Shown here: in pieces, positions 53,394 through 61,903 of the stretch | Layout of the letters: the number at the start of each line of letters is the position of its first letter | How positions within the stretch are numbered: the stretch's first letter is position 1 | NCBI GenBank assembly: GCA_041749475.1 | Contig: JBGTBD010000004.1 | Span: 1-64,000, forward strand | Source of the DNA: JBGTBD01 sp041749475 | GTDB lineage: Bacteria; Pseudomonadota; Alphaproteobacteria; Rickettsiales; UBA998 | DNA length: 64,000 bases | Direction of reading: 5' to 3' | Position numbers and translations under genes: made by a program | Notes under the pieces: generated by a model | Told to the model about the DNA's origin: nothing | What the model saw: only the letters and a program-made list of their open reading frames with translations | Database searches by the model: none

Positions 53394-55646
53394 ATGCCAA
53401 ATGACTTTGAAGGTCGATTGACGTTTGAGGAGCTTTCTCGCTATGCGGAAAGTTCGCTGAATATTATTGGCCCGCAAGCGACCGCTCAGGCGCATCTCTA
53501 TCAACAGTCATTGGCGGGAACGCTCTATGTAATACCGGACGACGCCCAGGCACTGATGATGTTTAGTGGTCAGCAATATACCCTGACAGCAGGGGATTTT
53601 GCTGAAATTCAGGAATCATTGGCAAAACGGGGCGGTGGAAATGCGTTAGAGGGGTATGCCGCTAACGGTTACTACAGCGCCAACGACGGAACATTGGCAT
53701 ACGTCGCCGAAAACATCAATGACGATAAGATTTTTAGCCATGAACAAGGACATGCAATCGATCAGGCGCTTGGCAATTTTTCTGAAAGCGACGTTTGGAA
53801 AGAGGCGGTCGGCAGAGAGCTGGAAAACCGCAAATTCGATCCTGACCGCTCCGCATATGCGTTATCCATTCTTCCCGAATCCCGCACACTGAGTCAGCAC
53901 ACCAGTACATATAGTGTCGCAGAAACGGCCAAGGAAGCCTTTGCCGAAATGACCAACCACTATTTTGCGGTATTCGCACAGAATAGTGGCGATATGGAAA
54001 AAGTGAATGAGCAACTCAGCAAAGCGTATCCGGACCTGTGGCCCGTATATAAAGACGAGGTGCTGCCCAGAGTCGCCGATCTGGCAGCTCAGGCAAGGGC
54101 CAAAGCGCAGACGACACTTGATGATAGCATCAAGATAAAGGAAGAATTCGCTAAAGAAATGGGGATGCCTTTCGACCACGAAGCCGAAGCGGAAAAGATA
54201 CGTACTATGATTATCGGCTCGCCCGCTGGAATGGACGCGGTATTGGCAGAAAGCTATGAACTGTCACGCTTTTCCGACAAGGCGGAGTCCATCAAACAAA
54301 TTCTGGATAAAAGAGAAGAAATCACGGAACTGAAAGGGCAGCAGTTTGACCGCGCTCAGGCCTTATCTGAAGAGTTTCAGTCATTCAAGGCGGAAAGAAA
54401 GAACTCAAGCCTGTTAGCGGCTGACCTTGAAAAGCTCGATACCGAATTAACTGACCTGAAGAAAATGGGCGGTGATGTAGCGCGCCTCACCCATCTCGAT
54501 GATGGGATTGTGGTTATGCGTTCGCCAGGCGGTTACCAAATCAGGGTGAATCCGGAAGAGGGGGTTCCGGATGAGATACGGTTGACGAATGTTCAGGAAA
54601 AATTGGCGGCAATCGGGGTTAAGGTTGATTTAGACCACATCTCGGATCTTACGGGGGACGGAGGTGGCAAGCTGACAATCCCCAATAGGGACATGCCGCT
54701 GGAAATTTTGCAGGCGAGGCAGGCTGCCGCGCCATCGGATGCAGTTGCAGAATTGATAAGGCGAAGCTCCACCACTGCCGTGGCCGATGTCGCTGATGCT
54801 GCATTAGCTCCGGTAAGAGTCGAAGCGGCAATCGCAGAGGAAGCAGGCGGTTGGGTAAATCTTTTCAGGAAAATGCCGTGGATTGGCCCTGCTGCGGCAG
54901 CCGCTGCCGCGCCAATCATCGTGCTCGCCACTGGAGGCTCTGCGGCGGAAGCGGCGGAATCCGCAGTGCCGGGTATGACCGCGACGGAGGAGGGAAGACC
55001 GTTGGAGGCGGGAGCACAGATAGCCACAGGTCTGGTGGATGGCGCTGCCGTGGTGGTGGCAATCACCGGGGCTACGGCGGCAGCTCCTGCGCTGACGGTC
55101 GCCGCCACAGTAGTGGCGATTGGGAACGAGGCGGGGCGGCCCTTGCTGCGGCTGGCGGGGTTGGATGTTGATCCTTCACTGGGTGAACAGGCGGTGACGG
55201 CGCTATATGAAGGCATCAGCCATGCAAACCAGCAACAGCTCGCGCGATTACAGACGGAGATGTCGGCCGGCGAGTTGAAGGCTGCGCTACTGGATGAGAA
55301 AAGCCCCATCCATGAAGTTATGAGCCATAACTTTGCCGTGGAGTATGGAGTGAAAATCGCCCGAATCAAAAAGGCGAATGACGGGGAGCTTCCCGCCCGC
55401 CTGCCGGATGAACTGCAAAGCGAGGAAGCGTACGTCGCCGCCCGGATGAGCGACACCATCACCCCCCTCTCTCAAACCGCCGCGATGACGCCTACAGGCG
55501 TGGAAAAGAGCAAAATTGATCAGGCTCTGGCAGATTTGAAGACCTGCATAACAGGCGGTGATGAAGTGGGTGAGCATTCCGGCGCATGCCATACGCGCTC
55601 TCAAGCTATGGTGGAGCAACAACGCGCCGCCGCCTCGCCCGCCTAA
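53394..55646 (+). CDS. predicted zincin metalloprotease, effector-like
   Basis: The protein has 750 residues. FSHEQGHAIDQAL supplies an HExxH zinc site (H116, E117, H120). About 60 residues later AKEAFAEMTNHYF supplies a possible third ligand (E181 or E185). HE-GHAID followed by an E-FAE helix is the arrangement of the anthrax lethal factor/ATLF-like zincins. The middle (about 230-360) is coiled-coil-like. Ala-rich hydrophobic segments lie at about 496-520 and 545-575 and may insert in membranes. There is no N-terminal signal peptide. The C-terminus has CITGGDEVGEHSGACH. A protease toxin or effector is inference. No secretion genes are nearby. Confidence 0.7.
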   Translation: MPNDFEGRLTFEELSRYAESSLNIIGPQATAQAHLYQQSLAGTLYVIPDDAQALMMFSGQQYTLTAGDFAEIQESLAKRGGGNALEGYAANGYYSANDGTLAYVAENINDDKIFSHEQGHAIDQALGNFSESDVWKEAVGRELENRKFDPDRSAYALSILPESRTLSQHTSTYSVAETAKEAFAEMTNHYFAVFAQNSGDMEKVNEQLSKAYPDLWPVYKDEVLPRVADLAAQARAKAQTTLDDSIKIKEEFAKEMGMPFDHEAEAEKIRTMIIGSPAGMDAVLAESYELSRFSDKAESIKQILDKREEITELKGQQFDRAQALSEEFQSFKAERKNSSLLAADLEKLDTELTDLKKMGGDVARLTHLDDGIVVMRSPGGYQIRVNPEEGVPDEIRLTNVQEKLAAIGVKVDLDHISDLTGDGGGKLTIPNRDMPLEILQARQAAAPSDAVAELIRRSSTTAVADVADAALAPVRVEAAIAEEAGGWVNLFRKMPWIGPAAAAAAAPIIVLATGGSAAEAAESAVPGMTATEEGRPLEAGAQIATGLVDGAAVVVAITGATAAAPALTVAATVVAIGNEAGRPLLRLAGLDVDPSLGEQAVTALYEGISHANQQQLARLQTEMSAGELKAALLDEKSPIHEVMSHNFAVEYGVKIARIKKANDGELPARLPDELQSEEAYVAARMSDTITPLSQTAAMTPTGVEKSKIDQALADLKTCITGGDEVGEHSGACHTRSQAMVEQQRAAASPA

Positions 55647-55713
55647 CGGCAACTAACCAAAAACCCTCTTGCAACCAGCGAAAACCTCGCTAAAGTGTGG
55701 CCTCTTCGGAATG

Positions 55714-55790
55714 GGCGGTTAGCTCAGTTGGTTAGAGCGCCACGTTGACATCGTGGAGGTCGGAAGTTCGAGTCTTCTACCGCCCACCAT
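55714..55790 (+). tRNA. tRNA-Val(GAC)
   Basis: A 7-bp acceptor stem GGGCGGT/ACCGCCC, D arm AGCTCAGTTGGTTAGAGC, anticodon loop TTGACAT with GAC, and T-loop TTCGAGT make a complete class I tRNA. A73 and CCA are encoded. It decodes GUC and GUU. It lies 32 bp before tag on the same strand. Confidence 0.97.
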
Positions 55791-55821
55791 TCTAGAAATC
55801 CTTGAACGCGAATGTGAAAAC

Positions 55822-56388
55822 ATGCCACCAAAACCCCGTTGTGCATGGCTCCCTGAGGGCAAGCCGGATTATACCGCGTATCATGACACGGAATGGGGCG
55901 TGCCCGTCCATGACGACCAAACGTTATTCGAGATGCTGATCCTTGAAGGCGCACAAGCAGGACTGAGCTGGTATACGATCCTCAAACGCCGCGACGGCTA
56001 CCGCAACGCATTCAAACAGTTCGACGTGAAGAAGCTCTCCCGTATGACGGACGCAGAGTTGGAAGCACTGCTCACCAACGAAGACATCATCCGCAACCGC
56101 CTCAAAATCTTCTCCGTCCGCAAGAACGCAATTGCCTTCCTTGCCATCCAAAAAGAATTCGGTTCGTTCGACGCCTATTTATGGCGATTCGTCGGGGGCA
56201 AACCGAAGATCAACCGACCCGATGGCATGAAAGCTGTACCCACCCGCACCCCGGAATCCGATGCCTTATCCAAGGATTTAAAAAAACGCGGGATGAGCTT
56301 CGTCGGCTCCACCATCATCTATGCTTATATGCAAGCGGTAGGCATGGTGAACGATCACATGAAAGGGTGTTACCTCTGCCCTAAATGA
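55822..56388 (+). CDS. tag: 3-methyladenine DNA glycosylase I
   Basis: It removes 3-methyladenine from DNA. CAWLPEGKPDYTAYHDTEWG at the N-terminus and NDHMKGCYLC at the C-terminus provide the Cys/His/His/Cys zinc site of Tag enzymes; LILEGAQAGLSWYTILKRR is the helix-hairpin region. The length of 188 residues from the ATG at 55822 is the usual length; the frame continues upstream into tRNA-Val, which cannot be coding. The start lacks a strong ribosome-binding site. Confidence 0.95.
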   Translation: MPPKPRCAWLPEGKPDYTAYHDTEWGVPVHDDQTLFEMLILEGAQAGLSWYTILKRRDGYRNAFKQFDVKKLSRMTDAELEALLTNEDIIRNRLKIFSVRKNAIAFLAIQKEFGSFDAYLWRFVGGKPKINRPDGMKAVPTRTPESDALSKDLKKRGMSFVGSTIIYAYMQAVGMVNDHMKGCYLCPK

Positions 56389-56406
56389 CGAGCGGAGGAC
56401 GCTGGC

Positions 56407-58542
56407 TTATAAAGCTGCTGATGCGTCTGCTCCCGGCCTCATCGCTTGGGCACGCCCAAGCGCCACTCTGGCGGCGTGTGGGCCTGAAGCGGTTTGCTTT
56501 CCTGCGGGCTGGCGGATGCCTGCCCCGGAAAGGTTCTCTTCAAGACCTTCCAATTCAATTTTTACATCCTCGATAATGCGGGGATTGATGGTGACCTCAT
56601 GTTCATGCCCCGGTGCATTCAACTCCTCAAGCGCGTTTTTCAGGCCTTGTAATACGGCTACGGAATTCGTTCCGTCCAACCCGTTGATAATGAGGCTGGT
56701 CGAATGGTTGGCATGGGTGATGGTAACGCCCTCTGCACCTTCGATTTGCGATAGCTTATCCTCTAAAAAGCCACGGATAGTCTCGACCATTTCCGCCGTC
56801 GTCCCTGCCGGACTGCGGACGATGAGGCGGATGTTCTTCCCGCCATTGTAGGCAAGCGGCTCGATGTCGGAAATGCAGGCTTTGCCAAGCATGGGCATCA
56901 ACAGGGAGCGGAGGGCGTCGCGCACAGCCGGGTCTTTGACCATAAAACCTTCTACCTCTTCCAGTTGTCCCCGCTCATTTTTCCGCACGCCGCCCAGTGC
57001 ATCCACATGGTCATGGCCCAAACCGGTAGATGTGCCGTTTCTCACCTTGTAAAGATCGTCGCCCATGTGCTCTTCATGCAGAAATCCGGCGGTAAAATGC
57101 CCGGCGATCAAATCCTTGTCGCTGATGACGTTGACACGGCGGATACCGGATTTGATTTCCTTGGGACTGAGCGGAATCTCGCCTGCTGCCATCGAAAGGA
57201 GGCTGATATTCTTGATCACCCCGGCAATCTCCGCCTCACCCATCGGATGGGCGGGGGTGGTGGCATCCCCTGCACGCACAAGGTTGCCGTTGCGGGAGAG
57301 TTCCTGTAATTCATGCACCACATAACGCATCGCGTCCGTCACCGTATTTCCGCCACGACTATAGCCCATGAGGTGGATATGCTGGGCGACCTTCTCTGCA
57401 TCCTTGCGTAAGGCGATGGGCGGGTCGGGGAGATGCAGATAATTGTAGTGCTGTCCGTCTTCCCGCATCCGATAAGAATCCTGAAGTGTTGTCCAACGAT
57501 GTTCGTAACTCCGTAGGGATTTTATAGGTTTCTCAGCGTTTCTGATGGCCGTCAGGTAAGGGTCTTCATGCCCCCCATGTGGATTATACACATGGGGCTG
57601 ATCTTCTGGAACAACAAGCAGGTTAAGGATGTTCTTAGCCAGCATCACCGCTGCCGGAGACATATGATTCCACGGGTCGTTATCCTTGCCTAACGAACGC
57701 ATGAATTTATCATATATGACCTTTGAAATGCCGAACGGGTTGGTGGTAGGCAGGCTATGAACTTTCTGTCCCGTCGCTTCTTCCCAATTACGGCTCAATG
57801 TCTCGATGCGGCGGAGCAATTTCGCGCCGCTGAGGAGAGAATTTTTCTCGGTATGGCAGGCCGTAACCATCACCACCTTGTCTTTCAGCTCTGCTGCCGG
57901 GTCATTGTTGTTGGATTGTTTGGCCTGCGCATCGGCGAGTCGCTGCATCTCCGGCAGCGTCATGGAATCCATCGCACGCCCAAGCCCCGTAGCGCTACCG
58001 ACGAGATGCAGGAATCCATGCATAATGTCGGAAAGATCGCCCTCATTACGTGCCAGCGCATGGTTGGTCGTGAGGATAAGCTGCGGCCAAGAAGATTCCC
58101 GCCCCGGCGTGAACAGGCTAGAAAGATGCCCGGGGTTGACCTCGGCAAGCGATTCTTTGCCCTGTTTTCGGTCGAACGTTAGTAGCTTACCGTTACAGGT
58201 CGCGCGTAACTGATCCTCGCTGTAAGTTTCACCAGCAGGCCTATATGAAGCAAAATAAGTACGGTTCGCAGCAATCCACGATCCGAGAGGCGATACGCCT
58301 GAGGGGTCAAGCGTATTATAGACCTTATCCCAATCACCACTTAGTGCATGGCCTAGAAATTCCATCAACAGGGCCGTATCCAACGAATGCATCGACTCGT
58401 GGAACCCCGGAATACTCTTTGCCATCCATGCGTTTGCCATCCATGCAAATTGAGGGGGCAAAAAGCGTTGGAGGATGTCTTTTATTTTTAAATACCCCTC
58501 CGTGCCCGGGCTAGGGGCGAGGGGGGCTGTAAAATCATCCAT
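56407..58542 (-). CDS. predicted serine-hydrolase/lipase-like effector
   Basis: The protein has 711 residues. HLMGYSRGGNTVTDAM (about 391-406) is a GxSxGG nucleophile elbow with Ser395, as in alpha/beta hydrolases and in the GFSRGA of T6SS Tle lipases. The likely acid and His lie further on (VISDKDLIAGHF, GLGHDHVDALGG). Before the elbow is VVMVTACHTEKNSLL, which can be the first strands. The last third is mixed (NGGKNIRLIVRSPAGTTAEMVE). There is no signal peptide or TM. No family name is certain; Legionella-type lipase effectors have similar motifs. It converges on tag, with 18 bp between them. Confidence 0.6.
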   Translation of the reverse strand: MDDFTAPLAPSPGTEGYLKIKDILQRFLPPQFAWMANAWMAKSIPGFHESMHSLDTALLMEFLGHALSGDWDKVYNTLDPSGVSPLGSWIAANRTYFASYRPAGETYSEDQLRATCNGKLLTFDRKQGKESLAEVNPGHLSSLFTPGRESSWPQLILTTNHALARNEGDLSDIMHGFLHLVGSATGLGRAMDSMTLPEMQRLADAQAKQSNNNDPAAELKDKVVMVTACHTEKNSLLSGAKLLRRIETLSRNWEEATGQKVHSLPTTNPFGISKVIYDKFMRSLGKDNDPWNHMSPAAVMLAKNILNLLVVPEDQPHVYNPHGGHEDPYLTAIRNAEKPIKSLRSYEHRWTTLQDSYRMREDGQHYNYLHLPDPPIALRKDAEKVAQHIHLMGYSRGGNTVTDAMRYVVHELQELSRNGNLVRAGDATTPAHPMGEAEIAGVIKNISLLSMAAGEIPLSPKEIKSGIRRVNVISDKDLIAGHFTAGFLHEEHMGDDLYKVRNGTSTGLGHDHVDALGGVRKNERGQLEEVEGFMVKDPAVRDALRSLLMPMLGKACISDIEPLAYNGGKNIRLIVRSPAGTTAEMVETIRGFLEDKLSQIEGAEGVTITHANHSTSLIINGLDGTNSVAVLQGLKNALEELNAPGHEHEVTINPRIIEDVKIELEGLEENLSGAGIRQPAGKQTASGPHAARVALGRAQAMRPGADASAAL

Positions 58543-58675
58543 GCAATCGTCAATCCTGCTGACTATTTTTTATTCTTATTACACCACTATAGAACAAAAA
58601 TGCATGAACCCAATGTAAATCGTTGCTGCAACTGCGAAAAGAGCCAGTATTATTGCGGGTTTCAGAGAGTTGATA

Positions 58676-58693
58676 CTGTCATCAAACTGTAAC
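58676..58693 (+). promoter_or_regulatory. candidate Pho box upstream of the RTX lyase
   Basis: CTGTCATCAAACTGTAAC matches the PhoB consensus at 16 of 18 positions. It lies 72 bp before the lyase start (58766), in the plus orientation, and 134 bp upstream of the divergent hydrolase-like gene. Confidence 0.6.
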
Positions 58694-58765
58694 ATTTCAG
58701 CACAAGCCTGTAGCGTGCATTATTTTACTTTGAGGGCTTGAGCGAAGGTTAAAAAAGTACTAAGA

Positions 58766-61435
58766 ATGCGCCCTCAAAACACCTCTGGAGAACAGACGAT
58801 CATGGTTGGCAATTCTATCCTCTGGCCGCGCGAACAATCCCGCTATTCATCCGATGCAGCCATCGACCTTTTCCTCGATGAAGGCAAGGTGAAGATTGTC
58901 AGCAGCCTTGATGAGTTCGAGTTGCCGGATAATCCGACTTGGGCCGAAAACCCCTTCGGTAGCCGTATCTGGCAGTTGTATTACCAGTCGTTGGGCTGGT
59001 TATACGCGGGCGAGGCGGCATATAAGGCCGGAGAGTTCGCGGGCTTCCCGCAATACGCCAAGACCATGCTGATGGACTTCCTCGCCACCAACGATGACCC
59101 CACCCAGCCGACCGACCCCATGAGCTGGCATGACGGCGGCACGGCCTTCCGCCTCGCCACCATTTCTTACCTGTACGAGAATTACATCAAGTTCGGCAAT
59201 CCCAACGGCACGGTGGTGACCTTCAGCGCCGCCGAGCAGGACCTGTTCGCTCAGGGCCTCCAGAACCACCTTGACCAGATGCAGTTCCGCCTGAGTCAGG
59301 TCGATAAATACGAGGAAAGCAACCATCGCTTCTTCCACGGCATGGCGCTACTCAGCTATGCCACCGTCTTCGGGAAGGCCGAAGGCACACCTTATTACGA
59401 GCCGAATGCCGACCTGTATGTGGAGCAGGGGCTTGATGTCATCAACGAGATCCTCGGCAACATCATCAACCTCGACACCGGCGTTACCAAGGAACAGTCC
59501 TTCACCTACCAACGCCTCGATATGGGCCTCGTCATCGAAGCGCAGGAATATATTGTCGATAACGGCTACGCGCTGGATCACGACCTGAACGCCGTGATGG
59601 AGAAGATGCTGGAGTTCGATGTCCTCTCCCGCCGCCCCGGCAATCAAATCTCCGACGAGTACATCTCCGAGATAGGCGATACCGCCTTCGGAACCCGCGC
59701 AGGGACGTATTATACAGATATCGTTGAAGACAAGGGACTTATCTCACCCTACGCAAAATACGCCCTGACCAAGGGCACAGAAGGCATCCGACCGCCCGAT
59801 CTTATTGACTATCATGAATCAGGCTACATCATCTACCGCCCCGAATATGAGTGGGAGAACATTCGCGACACCCGCGTCATCATGGATGTCAGCGAAAAGA
59901 CCATCTCGCACGGGCATTATGACAATACCAACATCCTTATGAGTTCTTTCGGTGAACGAATCCTCGTTGATTCCGGCGGTCCGTATAGCTACGACCGGAA
60001 GAACGATTTCGGGTATGCCGACTCCTTCCGCTCGCTTTATTTCATTACCTCCAAGGCGCATAACGTCGTTGTGGTGGACGGTCAGAACGTCAATGTGGAC
60101 ACGCAAGTCCTCTCGATTCTGGATAATGACGTCTTCTCCTTCACCTCCGCCAAGCATCGCGGCTTCGCGGGAGTGGACATCTATCGTAACTTGTTTGTGT
60201 TAAAAGACAGCGGGATAGTGCTGGTATTTGATGTGGCGGATAACCTGAATGGTGCGCTGCATGAGTATGACCTCAACTGGCACTTTGACCCGTCCGCTAT
60301 TGGCGTAGATGCCGGCAGCACCACTGAATTCAAAGTAGGCAATGTCCATGTCGATGGTGCATTCCTGACCGGCACAACAGCTGGGTATGAAGTTATCTCC
60401 GGACGCGCTGGGCCAGACCCGCAAGGCTGGGTCACCACCGCGCTTTATAATGCAACACCCGCACCCGTGCTGGACATCTCCCAGACGACCGGGCTGGATA
60501 CATGGTTCATCTCCGCCTTCGCAACCTCGCTCAATCAGTCTCCCGCTTTACTGTTGAACGCGACAAAAACCGCCGGAGGGTTTACATCATCACTTCAATT
60601 TGACGGCGTAACCTACAATATTACAATAAATAATGGAGTGCCGACTGTTATACAGAATGGCGATGCGCCGGACGCGAACACACTGCGAGGTGATAATTTC
60701 GCCAATCGTATCACCGGCACGGATGCCAACAATATCATGTATGGAGAAGGGGGCGACGATAATCTCTACGGCCTAGGCGGTAACGACAACCTCATTGGTG
60801 GCACGGGTGATGACCGTATCAATGGCGGGACGGGCAAGGATACGCTGGAAGGCGGTATCGGTAACGATCTCCTCAACGGCGACACGGATGATGACTCCAT
60901 CCTTGGTGGCGATGGCGTTGACAATCTCTATGGCGGGCAGGGTAATGACAGTATCGACGGCGGCTCAGGCAATGACGTCCTGCAAGGCGAAGAGGGCAAC
61001 GACAGCCTGATCGGCGCTCTTGGGGATGACAAGCTGCGCGGCGGCATGGGCAACGACGTACTCAAAGGCGCATCCGGTAACGACGAAATGCACGGCGAAG
61101 CAGGCAATGACACTCTACAGGGCGGCGAAGGTGATGACCGTCTGAATGGCGGTGACGGCGATGATCGCTTCATCGACGATGTTGGGAACGACCTTGTGGT
61201 AGGCGGTGTCGGCAACGATATTTTCTATATGGGCGAAGGCGCAGACCGCTATTACGGTGATGTTGGAATAGACATTGCCGTATTCACCGGAACGAAGACC
61301 CAATATCTCTACGAGGATAGGGGAACCTACGTCGTCGTGATGGATCGATTCCTGACCGATGGCGACACGGGCCGCGATTATTTCTACGATGTAGATATAT
61401 TCCGCTTCACCGATGGCGATATTCTCCACGCGTAA
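58766..61435 (+). CDS. RTX-tailed heparinase II/III-like polysaccharide lyase
   Basis: The protein has 889 residues. Residues about 30-330 look like the alpha-helical toroid of alginate/heparin lyases (SNHRFFHGMALLSYATVFG, EQSFTYQRLDMG). The heparinase II/III domain (about 345-600) has SHGHYDNTNILMSSFG and ILVDSGGPYSY, matching the family HGH-D and D-G-YSY motifs. From about 651 to 831 come many nonapeptide repeats of type GGxGNDxLx, the calcium-binding RTX repeats of type I secreted proteins. There is no N-terminal signal peptide, in line with a C-terminal secretion signal. It probably cleaves an acidic polysaccharide outside the cell. A second start at 58802 (GGAG 11 bases before it) is possible. 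A Pho box lies upstream. Confidence 0.88.
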   Translation: MRPQNTSGEQTIMVGNSILWPREQSRYSSDAAIDLFLDEGKVKIVSSLDEFELPDNPTWAENPFGSRIWQLYYQSLGWLYAGEAAYKAGEFAGFPQYAKTMLMDFLATNDDPTQPTDPMSWHDGGTAFRLATISYLYENYIKFGNPNGTVVTFSAAEQDLFAQGLQNHLDQMQFRLSQVDKYEESNHRFFHGMALLSYATVFGKAEGTPYYEPNADLYVEQGLDVINEILGNIINLDTGVTKEQSFTYQRLDMGLVIEAQEYIVDNGYALDHDLNAVMEKMLEFDVLSRRPGNQISDEYISEIGDTAFGTRAGTYYTDIVEDKGLISPYAKYALTKGTEGIRPPDLIDYHESGYIIYRPEYEWENIRDTRVIMDVSEKTISHGHYDNTNILMSSFGERILVDSGGPYSYDRKNDFGYADSFRSLYFITSKAHNVVVVDGQNVNVDTQVLSILDNDVFSFTSAKHRGFAGVDIYRNLFVLKDSGIVLVFDVADNLNGALHEYDLNWHFDPSAIGVDAGSTTEFKVGNVHVDGAFLTGTTAGYEVISGRAGPDPQGWVTTALYNATPAPVLDISQTTGLDTWFISAFATSLNQSPALLLNATKTAGGFTSSLQFDGVTYNITINNGVPTVIQNGDAPDANTLRGDNFANRITGTDANNIMYGEGGDDNLYGLGGNDNLIGGTGDDRINGGTGKDTLEGGIGNDLLNGDTDDDSILGGDGVDNLYGGQGNDSIDGGSGNDVLQGEEGNDSLIGALGDDKLRGGMGNDVLKGASGNDEMHGEAGNDTLQGGEGDDRLNGGDGDDRFIDDVGNDLVVGGVGNDIFYMGEGADRYYGDVGIDIAVFTGTKTQYLYEDRGTYVVVMDRFLTDGDTGRDYFYDVDIFRFTDGDILHA

Positions 61436-61903
61436 AGCTCTGGCACCTTATGCCCGCACCGCAAGGCAGGGCAAGCTTTCCAAATGCCTCGAGATACCCA
61501 TTGGGCTATGAATAATAGTCGTATAATATATATTATGGAAAATATGGATGTGTGGGATAGGACCATAATAGGACATTATGAGCGAAGCTATGCAAACACC
61601 CCAGTGAATTCAGGACTAAAATAGATTTCGATTCAGTTGTGGAGGCTTGCAATGTTTCATCATCGAATAGGAGCATGCCATGGGAACACTCCGGATGTCA
61701 TCAACCGCATCTCCATCCATATGCTCCACGCCCATTGTCATTGATTTATATCCTGCAGACTGACATGCACGCATATGATTGCCCCTACACTGCTTTCCAA
61801 GGCCCTTCGAAAACCAATAATCCAATCCAACATTAAGAGAGTGTTAATTAGCATTTGATATATTAATGAATCAACGTCACCAATCGTAGGGCACGTGCTT
61901 CAT
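61436..61903. other. 468-bp gap without a recognisable gene
   Basis: The region is less G+C-rich than its flanks. There is a TATAAT-like stretch near 61530. A minus-strand frame (61616-61825, 69 codons, many Cys and Met) has no ribosome-binding site or known similarity and may be a remnant of a lost gene. No complete repeat or tRNA is seen. Confidence 0.5.

Noticed and set aside
58766..61435. Reading the RTX protein as a haemolysin toxin
   Set aside because: The RTX repeats are only the C-terminal quarter; the rest has clear heparinase II/III and alginate-lyase features and no pore-forming region.
61616..61825. Minus-strand 69-codon frame in the gap before the pilin-RCC1 gene
   Set aside because: No ribosome-binding site, odd Cys/Met composition and no similarity that I recognise; kept only as a possible remnant.
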